64,000 bases of DNA from the NCBI RefSeq assembly GCF_019578655.1, contig NC_063259.1, positions 26,647,277 to 26,711,276 of the forward strand. The letters are read 5' to 3'. This document shows, piece by piece, positions 39,001 through 51,741 of the stretch (its first letter is position 1; every line of letters begins with the position of its first letter). The translations under genes and the position numbers were made by a program. Source of the DNA: Ricinus communis. Lineage: Eukaryota > Streptophyta > Magnoliopsida > Malpighiales > Euphorbiaceae. A model generated the notes under the pieces. That model ran no database searches and was not told the origin of the DNA. It worked only from the letters and a program-made list of their open reading frames with translations.

Positions 39001-42000
39001 GAAAGCCGCTAAAATGAGAAATTCCAAACAACAATAGGCTTGATTTTATTTTATTTGATCTGGGGGTGGGGGCTTGAAGACTAGCTGTCTGGAAGCTTGT
39101 GAACGCCCAAAACGAACAACAAAACTGAAAAGAAGACGAGGCAAATCGCAAATTCACATCAGGTGGTGACGAAGAATTAGAATAGATAGACATAGAATAA
39201 GTCACAGACCACAAAGAGACGAGCAAGAGCGCACGGTCTGCTCCTAAAAATAATAGTGCAGTAGGACCCAAAAACAGTGGGTTTTAATTTATATAGCAAA
39301 ATGAAAGAGAACAATGGTCTTTCAAGCAATTAGCTACATGACATAACAAAGGAAAAAAAGAAAAGGCACAGTAGATGGATGTGAAGAGATTAAAATATAG
39401 CAGAATAGAAGATCCTGTCCACCGACATTAAAGATTCGTGTATTAGAATTTATGATCTTTTAGAATGACAACCTGTGGCTTTAGATTTGGCTACGTATAA
39501 AAATATACAGTAGGTGCTTAATTCCCACCCCCCGCAGCCGCAGTCACGTTGGAGGTTGTCGCGCATGCCCTTTGGATCCACATTTTATCTACTATAGATT
39601 TGGCTTAAGACTAATTAGTCATTACCGGGATTCGGATTTCATCCTGGTGACTTGCGTTTCGTTTCGTAAATTCAAATCTTGAATTGGAGGCCATAAGATC
39701 ATTACTGTGTGATGTTTTGTACTGTATATAGTTGAGCGTAGATTCAATTCCAACTTCTCCTTCTTTCCTTCGGAGAAGAAATTGAAAGCAAAATATTTAT
39801 TTCTTTATTAAGTATTTCATGTGGAGTCTGAGAGCTCCATTTCTAACCCAAATAAGCTTTCTGAGGTAAGATACTCTTGCTCTGAAAGCTTAACAATCTA
39901 CCAAATATGTACTTACTAATTTGATGATGTGATCGCAATATATACGACATAGGAATTAGCTAGCTAGGTAGCTGAATATATATATACACCATGTTTGTCT
40001 TCAACTAATAAATAGGGATCACAATCCGTGCATATTTTTATATACCTAATCAAACTAAATCATAATAAGACGGATTCAAATAATAATAAATGAATTTATA
40101 ATTAATTTAAAATTTAATTTTATTATTAGTATCGGGTCTAGGTCAGGTTTGGATTTGGATCTGCTGATATCCATTATCCAAAGTCGATTATCTTAAAATT
40201 TATTATATTATATTATATTTTTATTATTTTAAATATTATTTTAAATTTTACTAAATTTATGTTTGAGTTGTATTAATATATTTTAAAATTTAATTATTGT
40301 AAACGGTTCACGTAAATATAATATCATTTAATTATCCAAATGTTTATATAGACGGATAGAATATCTGCCGTCCATTTAAATATTTATAAATATATTTAAT
40401 AATTACTTAATTTAAACAGATTTTAATAGGATTCGAATAGTACGCATGTATCTCTATTCAGATTTAGAATGCGTTCCGATAACAATGGTAATTTTTTAAA
40501 TAAATTTAAATAAATAAATATTAATTAGGCTCGGATATTTAAATATAACTTTAAATAGATGAAAGCTTACCCATTACCATTAATAAACATGTGGCTAATG
40601 AATGATTAAAAATATAATTGATATAATGGGGATTCGCCTAAAGTTATACAAATTAAAGATTAGAAAAGCTTGATAGCATAACGAGATCCATAAGGCCTCT
40701 CATTTCCACGTAATCTTTCACATGCAAACAGAGCAGAAATCCGACAATTTAACTAGCTGATGTTGTCTACATACATATAATATATTCAGTATTCACCAAA
40801 CTAAAGATATCAAAATCATGTCCATGCGTCCACGGCTATATAATATAACAGCCGTTGGATCAATATATGTATATACTACAGAATGTATGGTCCTGTAAAT
40901 AAAATAAAATAAAATAAAAAAATCAAAGTTTTGATTGCGTTGCATCATTAGCATACATGTGCCCTAGAAAGCTTTTGTAGATAGGAACTTAAGGTGGGGC
41001 CCATTTGCTCCGCTACGCTAGGCCCAAAAGACCCAGATTGACTGCACTTACTACGAGGAGGCCAGTTGTTTGACCATTATATCATCATGACAAAAATTAA
41101 AGGACCACCACCTAGCTATTACTATTAGAATCTGATCATGATGGATCTGATACTGAGAGCATATATATATGCTCCATTTGAAACCGTTTGATTGTTTCTC
41201 TAAAGGCCATATGATTGTTTGAGCTTTTTGAAATTTTTGAACTATCTCTCTCTCCCATGTATTTTGAGTTCTCTACTGCTTTTTTCCTTTTAGTTTCTTG
41301 TTTTTATGGGCTTTTTGCTTTGTATATATGTGCATAATAACACATTTTATTACACCAATTTTTCTTAGAAAAAAAAAAAAAGAGCATAGCAGAGATTTTT
41401 CAGTTTGGGAAAAATTAACTTTTGAAAATTGAAAATGGATTGGATGAACTTTATGCTCTCTTTTTTTTTTTTAATTTCTACTGAAAGAGAGGATAAAACG
41501 TATAAAGAAAATAAAGTAAAAAACATCAAGTTCTTTATTAAAGAAAATAAATCTTTATCTAGGAACATCTTGTATTTCAAGATTTCTTCATCTTTATAAT
41601 TTACTCATGATCCATAAGAGATGCAAAGATTTTTTTAAGGTGTCTAACTTTAACAAGGACATATAATTTACTCTAGACCCAAAAATAAGGCTAGTAAATA
41701 TGATGATAGGATCAAGATTTTAGATTATAATATAGCAGGAACTACTCCGGCATACTAAGTTTCTTTGTCTTAAAGCACTCAGAGTAAAAATCTAAAAAGA
41801 AAATGTCAAAGAGAACTGACAGGAACAGATCGATGGTATCATATATATTCCTTGAAGACATGCGAAAACACCAAAACAGTAAGACGTTCTGCAATGACAA
41901 ATTGTCATCGAGTAGAATTTCCACTGACCCTAACTAAGTAGGAGGGTTTCGTATTGATGAAGTAAAATATCTTCTTGCTATATAGGCACTTCATGACATG

Positions 42001-44200
42001 AACCCATACATTCATTTTTATCATCTTCAAGATAATAAAATAAAATAAAATAAAATCTGCACCTTATAAGAGATTAACTGGGACACAAAATCCTTAGGTC
42101 CGCTAGCATTGTATCTATATATATATGCAGCCATCATCGAAATAGGTTGACAAGATAAAAAAAATTAAATAAAATATTCCCTCCTTGCTAGCCTTCTTTA
42201 TAGCTTCAAAAAGCAACCTAAAGTCGCATTCACATTCTCACTTTTACTTCAACATATACAGCAACAATCATCCGCTATGAACGAACTCTATAGTTATATG
42301 AATGCATCGTATGTTTTGATAATTAGGTCGATTTAATCTTCTCATAATGATTGCCCACTGAAAACCCGTCTATGTGATTGGGTAATCGAAGTCGAAGTAA
42401 TGATATATGATTGAATTGAAGGGATATTTTTTTATTTTATAATTTTTTTTGCATGGAATGCATGATGAGAGAATAATGTGAAGGGGGTTAATAAGGTAAT
42501 GATTGAAGTGATCATATAAACATTCTGTACCTAAAAAGAAAGAAATGATGATTACTAGGGCTTAGATAGATCTTTGATGCTTTTATGGTATTTTGTCCTT
42601 GTAAGGATGGAGGTGTCAGGCCAGGTATGTTTGTGTAGCGTGAAACGTGGGCGCAACACAAGTCACTTTATTCACCTGACAGTTTAGTGCTTTGGGGCCC
42701 TGTCGAACTTGGAGTGTATTCCTCACGCTTCCTCTACATTTCACTTGCCTTTGGCTTTGGCTTTGGCTTTGGCTTTCCAGTGCAGTTGGGATTTTGGTTT
42801 GGCTCCCATTTTTTGAATCTGAAAAACCATGGCCGGGGTTTTTTTTTCTCATTTTGAATGTATGAACTTTATGCAATATGTATTATTCTCATGAAGTAAA
42901 AACAAATTGCGAAGATTCTGATTGCCTTGTTAAAGCGATGAACGATCATTTCCATCCAAAAGAAGGAAAAAGAAAAGGGAATGATCGATGATCATGTTTT
43001 CAAGTTGTTATACAAGAGGAGCATCCCAACCTGTGCAATCAATTGATTCAATTTTTAGTTTGGGTGGCGCTATGAATCTGGTATTTTAAAATAAATCAAC
43101 ACCAAATGTCACATATATATAATTCGCTTATAAAACATATTATACTTTTCTTCAAATGGATTACACCACATGAGAAAGAAAAAAAAGTTATTATAAAAGA
43201 ATTGAAAAATTAACAAAGTATTTAATCACAGAGATAAAACTGATATGGAAAAAACAAAAACAAAATAGCATTATTTTATCAAATAGTATTTTTAATAACA
43301 TAATAAATTAAGTTTATATACTAATTTTTTAATAAAAGATGATAAATTAAAATAACTATCAATTATTGTAGAGAAAAACTTAAGTTATAAAACATATACT
43401 AATTTGAAAATACTCAGTTGAGTTACTGGGAAAAGTGGCATGCAAGACTAAAATTTTTCAAAAATGTTAGGAGAAAAGAATATGTAGTTAATTTAGAAGA
43501 GGAGGAAAGAGAAAATTTTCAAAATATAAATTTTAATTCAGTTTTCTTAACGAACTATGCAACACAACGTGATGAACTTTTTATTATAATCGAACTGCAT
43601 CAGGGAGGTATAATATATACTTTGTTTTGGCAGAGCTTGAAATCGCCAAGCATATTTGAGCTAAATTATACACTTGGCACGTCACAGGACAAGCTAGAAA
43701 TCCTGGCACAAGCGGCAGTGGGAAAAGCACGTGAGAGGCGCATGGGAATAGAATCGATCCTTTGCTTGTAGGAGGAGAGCGAGTAGGGTCCAGTCGAATG
43801 GCCCGCAAGTGGAGTGCTCTTTCGGTATGCCTTCTTTATCGAGAACCCCGTTAAAATTTCACCCAAAAAGATAAAAATTAAATTAGAAAAAGAAAACAAA
43901 ACCCGTAATTGATAATAAATATTCTAACATTCTGTCACGTCAAACACGGGAACTTTACTAGAGTGACGACTAAGCCGCGATCTCTGACGTATATTTCCCA
44001 GTTCTCACGAATCCAACGCCTCCTATCGCCCCAGCCATAATCTCTCAGCCGTTGATTTAGTAAGCAGTCAGATATTGGCACTAGTCTAAGCTGAGGTGGG
44101 AAGTGGACCCTTTGTCACAACATTGGACAGACAGAGTAGGGGCCCACTCATGTTTAAGCCCACCGACTGTTTATGGACCGTAGCTGAGGCCGAGTAGGAG
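35761..44200. other. A+T-rich intergenic region, no supportable gene
   Basis: Between the ATM promoter and the Dof leader the sequence is mostly A+T-rich, with a (TA)n run at 36030-36064. Degenerate repeat-like DNA (about 40120-40580) is rich in GGATTTGGATCTG and TTATCCAAA motifs. Open frames here are short, lack splice or codon support, and match no family I recognise. The last about 450 bp (43770-44220) is less A+T-rich and includes GCACGTG and GGCACGTCAC (G-box-type cores) near 43673-43730; it is probably Dof promoter. Confidence 0.6.
42748..42778. repeat. (TTTGGC)n hexanucleotide repeat
   Basis: About five tandem copies of TTTGGC lie in intergenic DNA between ATM and the Dof gene. Confidence 0.9.
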
Positions 44201-44209
44201 TATACTGTA

Positions 44210-44553
44210 CACAGCTCTCTCTCTCTCTATCTATCTCCTTGTAGACTCACTTGAGTAGTGACTTTTTCTTGCCTTCTTATTCACAACCCACGCCACTCCA
44301 TTTCCTACATGACAAATTCAATCTCCTTCATTCACTTCTGTCCCTCTTTACAATCCTCTTCTTCTGTCACCATAGAATTCCAGTTTCCCTCCTCTTACTA
44401 CTTGTCTCCATCATCTTCTTCTATTCTTGCATGGTCAGTGAAGCTGCCAATATGAAATAAATTTAAGTGTGGTGTGAAGTGTTGCTGAATTGGTTTTGCT
44501 CGAGTCTGTTGTTTCCTTTTGTCCTTTTTGTTGCTAGAACTTGTTTTGGTTTA
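44210..44553 (+). promoter_or_regulatory. Dof gene 5' leader with CT repeat and a 9-codon upstream reading frame
   Basis: A CT-rich run (44214-44241) opens a pyrimidine-rich stretch typical of plant 5' leaders. At 44431-44460 a small frame (ATG, 9 codons, TAA) reads MVSEAANMK and lies about 93 nt before the Dof start. If the transcript begins near the CT run, this upstream frame would be scanned first and could damp translation. The transcription start is inferred from composition only. Confidence 0.45.
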
Positions 44554-46209
44554 ATGAGTCTTACTTCACTTCAAGTTTGCATGGATTCCACTGATTGGCT
44601 TCAGGTAAAGCTATATCTCATTACTTACTTGAGCTTGATTATTGGACATGATGTGTTAGGTTATATTGAATATGTACCTGTAAAAGTACAAATGGTGTAA
44701 ATAATGTAATGGGGACAATTTTGTTTTATTTCCTTGACTGTTCTTGATAAGGCATATGTAAGTAAAGGCTTAAACTGGCATGAAATTGTATCTGAACTAT
44801 ATGTTCTCAAGAACAAGTTATCATGAATTGAAATGAACTGCAGCACCGAAAATTGTTGAAATGAAACGATATTCTTCTTTTATATCCATGAAATTCTTGC
44901 TGCACAAGTATGATAAGATATCCTATAATTAAATTCGACCTTCTGGTTTTTCATAAATTTGGAAACCTTATGCACGTACATTTTTGAAAGTTTCTTGTTC
45001 TTGGCATGTGTGAATCTCTGGCATTTTTGGAATTAATTAAATTCAGACATTCTAGCTATCTAGATGTGTGAAAGACTGAAAGAATGTCTCTGGTCCTTTT
45101 GCATTATTAATATCTTTAAAAGGACAAAGGAATTTCACAATTTTCAATTCTCTAAAACCCTTAAATTATTGCAATTGTATGCTGATAGGAACATGTCTGA
45201 CACATTTCTCCATCATAATTTTCTTTTCTTTCTTTTCTTGCTTTCCTTGTGTCAGGGTACGATTCACGAGGAGACTGGAATGGATTCTTCTTCCCCTTCG
45301 GGGGATATGCTAACATGTTCAAGGCCATTGATAGAGAGGAGGCTTAGGCCACCGCATGACCAAGCTCTAAAGTGTCCAAGGTGCGACTCAACACACACCA
45401 AATTTTGTTACTACAACAATTACAGTCTTTCTCAGCCAAGGTACTTCTGCAAGACTTGCAGAAGGTACTGGACTAAAGGGGGGACTTTAAGGAACATTCC
45501 TGTTGGTGGTGGGTGTAGAAAGAATAAGAAAGTAGCTAAAAAATCGAACAGTAATGAACATCATCAACCCATTAACCAGAACAACCTCGGATCATCATCT
45601 TCTCATCATAATCCTACTGATCTTCACCTTTCATTTCCTGATCAAGTCCAATTCTCACATCTTAATAACATACTTAACACTCAAGGGACACTTGCAAACC
45701 CTACTTTCATGGAGAGTAAGTACAGCATCGGTATGCTTGAAAACCCTAGGCCTATTGACTTTATGGAGAGCAAGTTAGAAGCAATAGTTGGATCATCAAG
45801 CACTTCTAGGAACTATGATTTTATGGGGAATAGTGATATGGGCATGGTTAGTGGGCTTGGAGATCAAATTAATCATCATCATCATCATCATCATCATCAC
45901 CAGGGATTAGCACCAAACTATCACGGTCTTTGCTCTCCATTTGGTATGTCCATGGATGGGAGTAACGGAACGTTCATGGAAACTTGCCAAAGGTTAATGC
46001 TTCCGTATGACCATCAAGGGAATGATGAGCAAAACACAATCGATGTCAAGCCCAATGCGAAGCTCTTATCCCTTGAATGGCAAGAGCAAGGTCAAGGGTG
46101 CTCTCATGATGGTGGGAAAGACACATTTGGGTACTTAAACAATTTGGGATCATCATGGACCGGGATGATGAATGGTTATGGATCATCAACAACCAACCCT
46201 TTGGTGTAA
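44554..46209 (+). CDS. Dof zinc-finger transcription factor, Dof5.6/HCA2-like
   Basis: Two exons, 44554-44604 and 45256-46209, are joined across a 651-bp GT-AG intron at a phase-0 junction (..DWLQ / GTIHEE..), giving 334 residues. The Dof domain (about 56-109) has Cys57, Cys60, Cys82 and Cys85 in the CX2CX21CX2C pattern, followed by [18 protein letters not shown] and a basic RKNKK tail. Dof proteins bind AAAG cores in DNA. The N-terminus [12 protein letters not shown], the conserved [10 protein letters not shown] and [11 protein letters not shown] blocks, KLLSLEWQ and the C-terminal [13 protein letters not shown] match Arabidopsis Dof5.6/HCA2 (372 residues), which promotes cambium and vascular development. 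A nine-His tract lies mid-protein. The in-frame extension upstream of exon 2 is intron sequence and was not used. Orthology is inferred from motifs, not a tree. Confidence 0.95.
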
Positions 46210-47100
46210 TCTAAAAGAACATCAATTCGCCTTTGATAATGGAAAGGTTTTGTTATTTTCTCTTTTGGTGCTTCTTTCTATTATAAGGTGGTCATATATA
46301 TGAAATTATCATTGACTTGACAAAGGAGCAGCAGCAGAAGGGGTGTGTGAATGAGAAGTTTAAAGAGTCCAAAAATGACTGCCTTTAGTATCTTACTGTT
46401 TGATTTATGTTCCTTATCTTGTTTCATATCTTTCTTTCTTCTAATTTGATGTCTTTTTTGTTATAAGACATTTCAAAGCTCTAGGATTTTATTGTTATAT
46501 CGAGGAAGATATGGTAGTGCTTTTTCTTAGCTTACAAAAATATCTATAATATTAATATGCTATTACAGCAGTACTAAACTCTATTTATTATATTTATGCT
46601 ATCAGCTCTGATCCGGATGGTGAGTTGAGAAAAATGTGTGGTTGGGACGAGACAGCCAAAATTGAAGGTTGGAGTGAGTGAGAGAAAAAGCAGAAATTCT
46701 CTTCGAGTCTCGTGCTCATACTGCATGTGGCCCCATTTGGTACTTTTGTACTATTTCTTGGAGAATTGGTACTTTTTTCTTTTAATATTTATTCTAGTAG
46801 GTAAGCAGCGGATCATTTTAATAGGATCAGTTTGGAAAATAAGAATTAAAATCACCATATCACTCTTAATGATTTTAGGGACTAAAATAAGATAAAAGAT
46901 CCCCACAGAAAATGCATAGATTGCTACTAAAATTTTTATTAAAATCTCTTTTAATGGATGATATATAATAACCGACATAGAGATTAATTAATGGATGAGA
47001 TATTTAGATTTAGTTAAAATGACAATTTGATAGAAAGTGGTGATGGAAGCCATGGTAACTCATATGCAATGAGCAATAAATGAGAAGAAAAAGATGCATG
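46210..47100. other. Dof 3' flank and intergenic DNA
   Basis: The 3' UTR presumably lies in the first 200-300 bp after the Dof stop codon. The rest is A+T-rich and I see no gene in it. Confidence 0.5.
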
Positions 47101-47107
47101 GGTTACC

Positions 47108-47690
47108 GATTCTGAAAAAAATAAAATAGAATGTGAACTCAATGAGTTAATTATCGTTTTACAAATAAATAATAAAATATAAATATAAGGAAGAATTAGA
47201 AAAAAATCATATATATTACAAAACATAGAAAGCTTGGTAATAAAGAGAAAGAGAAGAGACAGTGGATTAGAACATAAAAAGCTAAGAGAGAGGGAGATAT
47301 AGAGAAAGAGAAAATTAAAATAAGAAGGCAAGAGAAAAATGAAAAGGAGGAGAAAACAGAAATACTGACTATGCAGGAGAATATGCACATATTGCTGATT
47401 CTGAAAATATAAAATAAAACATGATTTCATTGAAGATTTAAATGATTTAATAAGTTAATTGTCACTTCACAAATAAATAAGAAAAAATATAAACACATAG
47501 AAGAATTAGAAAAAAATTATATATGTTGAAGAACATAAAAAACTTAGTGAAAGAGAAAAAGAGAAAAGAAAAAAGAGAGAGAGTGGGCAAGATCATAAAA
47601 ATTTCAAATAAAAAAGGAGAAAATTAAAACAAAAGAGTAAGGGAGAGGGAGAATCGAGATATGAAGCAAATGAGAGAGGTTTAGTGATTC
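47108..47690. repeat. Diverged tandem repeat, unit about 290-310 bp
   Basis: Two successive units share blocks in the same order: GATTCTGAAAA (47108 and 47397), a gagttaatt / aagttaatt stretch with ACAAATAAATAA, AAGAATTAGAAAAAAAT (47191 and 47501), a CATAAAAA..CTTAG block and purine-rich GAGAAAGAGAAAA runs. The spacing drifts from 289 to 310 bp, so indels have accumulated. It is non-coding: the long frames on the minus strand only reflect the pyrimidine-rich complement. Confidence 0.7.
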
Positions 47691-48837
47691 AAGGTCTCCC
47701 AGCAACAACATTAATTAAGAGAGAGACTATTCCTTGTTTTTAAATTTTAAATTACAAAATAAAACCCTAACCATAAACTCAAATTTCATTTAAAACACCC
47801 AAGTCATTGTACATTATCACTATTATATATTACTCCATAAAAAATAAAAATAACCTTACTAAAATACCCTTTTGATCCAGATCAAACTGATTCGGGTAAA
47901 TTTACTCATTTATTTTAAAATTGAATAGCATGACACTTAAGATACATTTTGACATAAATGATTTAAGTAGGTAACTTTCTTTCATAACTAATAAAATTAG
48001 AAGCACGCGAATATGTATCATACTTAACTTTATTTAATAATTCGAAACAATCAAATATAACATGCTGAGGGTGGCTAACAATTTTATATATAAAGTATAT
48101 AGTAAGAATAAATTATAAAGTTAAGAAATGCAATAAATAGTAAAAATAGCTTAAAACTATAAAGTAAAGTAAAATTAATTAAAAAGTGAAGCCAAAATAT
48201 TCGTGGCCAAACTAATATGACATTAGAGAATATTCAAATGAAATATATTAGGAAAACATATTGCAGATGCGATTAATTGGGAGGCATAGTTAATTTGAAT
48301 TAATCGATAAATTAAAAGTCACAAAAATCAAATTTGTGAATCACATTAATTTATGTCGTGCATGTTGTATAACAAATGAATAACCAAACTAAAGGTAAGT
48401 AAAACGAACACAAACTAAAAGTAAACCAAATACTATATGACCCATTTGTTCTAATACATCTCCTTCCATATTTCTTTTACAATTAATTAAAATTTTCTCA
48501 GATTTGAACATTTATTTGACAATGGAGATCGTAATACCAATGGTAGAAAACTTATGTGCTGACCTCAAGTCTTGTTCTATTAGAAGATATTTGTAATTTC
48601 AATTGTAGTATTTTTTTCAAATGAAATCTTAATTGCAAGAAACGCTTTTATTCATTCAAAAGTTTATACGTTTAGGAGATGAAATTTAAATATCATATAA
48701 AATATTAATATTCTTCACATATATTACTAATGCTTAACACATAATAGGTCCATTAACTAGCATGTGATGTATAATAAAAACATACTAACTCAAATGTAAT
48801 AAAACATAAAGATATAGATAAACTCATGTGCATTTGA
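47691..48837. other. A+T-rich intergenic DNA
   Basis: I see no gene, RNA or clear repeat in this stretch. Confidence 0.5.
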
Positions 48838-49033
48838 GGCCTAGCTCAAGTGGCAAGAGCGTTTGCTTTTGAAAATGAGAAATTTCGAGTTCGAGTCATC
48901 TCCTCCTCACCAGGTGAGTTTTTGTCTTTATTGCGAGTGTAAAAAAATGACTACCCTTATTATATAGTTCGTGACTTGTTGGCTCTCCAATGAATAGAAA
49001 ATAAGATAAATTAATGAATAAAAAATAAGATAA
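48838..49033 (+). mobile_element. tRNA-derived SINE
   Basis: The sequence begins GGCCTAGCTCAAGTGGCAAG. Positions 48842-48853 (TAGCTCAAGTGG) fit the pol III A box and 48887-48897 (GAGTTCGAGTC) fit the B box, about 33 nt apart as in tRNA genes. The spacer does not fold as a tRNA. The body continues for about 130 bp into an A-rich tail with GATAAATTAATGAATAAAAA motifs. This is the layout of plant tRNA-related SINEs. The 3' end is approximate and I found no exact TSD. Confidence 0.75.
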
Positions 49034-49540
49034 GTGTAGGTTCTTTTTCAACTCTCATGCTATATGAGAAATACTCATGCCAACATGGGATTTGAATTTT
49101 TTTACTTTTTATAAATTACCTTTTTTTAAAAAAAAAAATCAATTTATATTTTTTTAAAAGTAATTTTAAAAATTTAAAAATAAAAATAAAAATAAGAATT
49201 TAAGTTAATAGGGCACATTGTATAAAAGCTTAAACTTTGAGATGATAAGGCATAAAAAATATATAATGCATTTATTGTCTCTTTTTTTCAACCACCATGT
49301 AATTGTCTCTTAGATTTGTGTTTATTGGACTTCATCATATTTTAATTATACTCTTTTTTTGTGAGATTTTGTCCCTCAAAAATAGTTTAATGAGACAATC
49401 TTATGGTAAAATTTTGTGCCAATTCATTCTTATAATGAAATCCTCTTTCAAATTTTAACCAAAAGTTGTTAAGAAAAACATAATGCCTTTTTGAACTTAG
49501 GAAAAAAAAAAACCTTAAAGAATTCGGGTCTGGTAAAAGT
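49034..49540. other. A+T-rich intergenic DNA
   Basis: Poly-A and poly-T rich, with nothing recognisable before the promoter motifs at 49544. Confidence 0.5.
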
Positions 49541-49543
49541 AAA

Positions 49544-49648
49544 TGGGCTGAGGGAAGCTCATTGGATCATAAAGTCATTAGAATATCCAGCTTGCTTAAG
49601 GCTCACTAGCCCATTCATGTCATTTCTCAAACACATTGCCTAGGGTTT
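49544..49648 (+). promoter_or_regulatory. Site II elements and telo-box upstream of the bL12m gene
   Basis: TGGGCT at 49544-49549 and its inverted copy at 49608-49613 are site II (TCP-bound) motifs, and TAGGGTTT at 49641-49648 is a telo-box. This pairing is well known in promoters of plant ribosomal-protein and mitochondrial-biogenesis genes, which fits the gene immediately downstream. A 5'-UTR intron probably ends at the TTTGTTTCCAG acceptor (AG at 50375-50376). Confidence 0.7.
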
Positions 49649-50530
49649 ACTATTCAAAAGTACAAATCTTGCAGGGGTTTTGCCCTGTAATCAGCAACTT
49701 TCCGGTTCAAACGTACGTGCAACCAAACAACTGGTGCGTTTTGTTTTCCTTTCAAATTTGTGCTCAGTTTTTGCTTTCTTCTAATTTTCTTTTTCTTTTT
49801 TTAAACTAAAAAAAGGAAAAAAATTTGAAAGTTAGTGTTTTGAGAAGGCGGATCATAGGGGATGCAACTTGCTGATTTTGTTTTCTATGTTGGTTTTTGT
49901 GGTGTTTTATATCAACATTTCTAATATCCTACGCTCTATTCGTTTCATTTCCTATATTTATTCAAAAAAGGAATTTTGATTTTTTTTTTTCAGTAGTTCT
50001 TCTTTTTAAATCTTGAATATCTCATTGGTGAAGTTATGAAATGATTGTGGTTAGTGTTAAATTGTTATTTATGTGCCTCTTTCACTGTTTAAAATTATAA
50101 AATATGTCCCTTTTTTTACACTTCCATTCTTGTGTATATATACTTATGAGCAGCAACAATTTAGTTGACTGTCCTCTTTGCCTATTGTGTTATCGCCTAT
50201 GTCTACCTTTTCTCTACTTTAGATAAAATCTGCATAATTGATAATTTTCATGTACGTTTTCCCACTTTGGCTTGATTCCTTGATTCGAATTCCTGAAAGG
50301 ATATATTAGATATCTGTATTTGAGTTTTCATTTTTGAAATCTTTAATCTGAACATTAACTCCCTTTTTGTTTCCAGGCAACAAAGTTGTGCTGTTCTACT
50401 TTTTATAAGGAAAGGAGGGAAGGGTCTCTTGTAGTTGATGCATCGGTTATTTAAACTGTTTGATTGAAACTGATAATGTTTTCTCTAGCCTTCTTTCCGT
50501 TTTGAGGTGTTGTTATTGGTTCATGAAACC

Positions 50531-51112
50531 ATGAAGTTTGTTCCTCTTCTCAGGTCGGTTAGCACCCGTTATACTCTTCGTGAAATAACTGGCCCTTTGC
50601 AGGTTCGTTTTTTCCAGCATGATTTTGTCCCTAGAGATCCCAAAATCAACCCCAGAAAGTACAAATATCCAGCATTCTATGATCCTTATGGTCCTAGACC
50701 TCCACCCTCCGATAAAATTGTTCAATTAGCTGAGCGTATTGCTGCTTTGCCTCCTGAGGAGCGACGTCAAATTGGTCCCACGCTCCATTACAAGTTAAAT
50801 CATCCAAAACTTCAAACAATCTCAACAGAAGGCATGGACTTGGGTGCCCAAGGAAGCCAAGCTGCTGTGGCTGCAAAGGTTGAAGAAAAGAAGGAGAAAA
50901 CAGCCTTTGATGTGAAGTTGGAGAAGTTTGATGCAGCAGCAAAAATCAAAGTTATTAAAGAGGTCAGAGCATTCACTAATTTGGGGTTAAAGGAGGCCAA
51001 AGACCTGGTCGAGAAGGCACCTGCTGTACTTAAACAGGGGGTCACCAAAGAGGAAGCAAATGACATAATTGAGAAGATCAAAGCTGCTGGAGGTGTTGCA
51101 ATTATGGAGTGA
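50531..51112 (+). CDS. Mitochondrial large-subunit ribosomal protein bL12m (L7/L12)
   Basis: The product has 193 residues. Residues about 1-30 ([14 protein letters not shown].., Arg-rich, no acidic residue before Glu18) look like a mitochondrial presequence. Residues about 31-60 form a Pro/Tyr-rich linker ([19 protein letters not shown]) typical of plant mitochondrial L12. Residues about 61-95 form the N-terminal dimerisation helices that anchor L12 to uL10. After a hinge (about 100-123), the C-terminal L7/L12 domain (125-193) has [20 protein letters not shown] and [13 protein letters not shown], which recruit translation factors to the mitoribosome stalk. The ATG at 50531 was chosen over an upstream TTG because it gives the targeting sequence. 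The coding part is one exon; the intron is in the leader. Confidence 0.95.
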   Translation: MKFVPLLRSVSTRYTLREITGPLQVRFFQHDFVPRDPKINPRKYKYPAFYDPYGPRPPPSDKIVQLAERIAALPPEERRQIGPTLHYKLNHPKLQTISTEGMDLGAQGSQAAVAAKVEEKKEKTAFDVKLEKFDAAAKIKVIKEVRAFTNLGLKEAKDLVEKAPAVLKQGVTKEEANDIIEKIKAAGGVAIME

Positions 51113-51741
51113 TGGCTTTGTTGTTTTAGTGGTTCTTGGTTTTGTTGAGTTAGAGCATGGAAGAATGACAGAATCTCAAATTATGGTATCTCAGTAATGA
51201 AATCTGTTGTGCAGATAGTTTACAATTGTCATCAGAGATGTGATTCAATAATCAGCTTTAAACTTATTTCATCACTCTTGTGGAAACACTTCTGGCTATT
51301 GGTGCGCTTGGATTTCTTAGCTTTTACACACAGGGGCATACTGCCGTAATAACCCTAAACATCAAGCTTGTAGCTGTCGCATGTCTCTCTTGCATTTTCC
51401 TGCTAAATTAACAAAATTTTGGTCAGCAATTCCTGCTAGTATGCTTATTTTGCACTTAGCAGAAAGTTCATCTATGTTAGCAGGTATGATGAGAATGGGA
51501 TTTCTCTGGAGACCACTCTCTCAAGTTGGTTACTCTACACTTCTGCTTCATTTTAAACACGCTCCTGTCTTGCATACTGAAAAGTTAATTTCTTTTCCTC
51601 CTTTTTTTTTTTTTTTTCTTTTCCCTAGGTCTTCTGTTAATATCCTGATTTTCAGGAGACTTGTGCCAATATACGAACTACCATTGTTTTCTCCTATCAG
51701 TAATTTTTTTTTTCTTTCTACATGACATTGTTTGAAATGTA

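Noticed and set aside
38987..39271. 94-codon minus-strand frame in the intergenic region
   Set aside because: Hydrophobic and Ser-rich with no recognisable motif or gene context. Probably chance.
43418..43771. 117-codon plus-strand frame before the Dof promoter
   Set aside because: Composition follows local A+T richness and then promoter DNA. No domain or splice signals, and no family recognised.
45064..45255. In-frame extension upstream of Dof exon 2
   Set aside because: It is intron sequence: exon 1 at 44554-44604 supplies the conserved N-terminus and joins in phase at 45256.
47014..47430. 138-codon minus-strand frame rich in Phe, Leu and Ser
   Set aside because: It arises from the complement of purine-rich tandem repeat DNA, not from a protein.
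48838..48910. A nuclear tRNA gene
   Set aside because: A and B boxes are present but the cloverleaf arms do not pair. It fits a SINE head instead.
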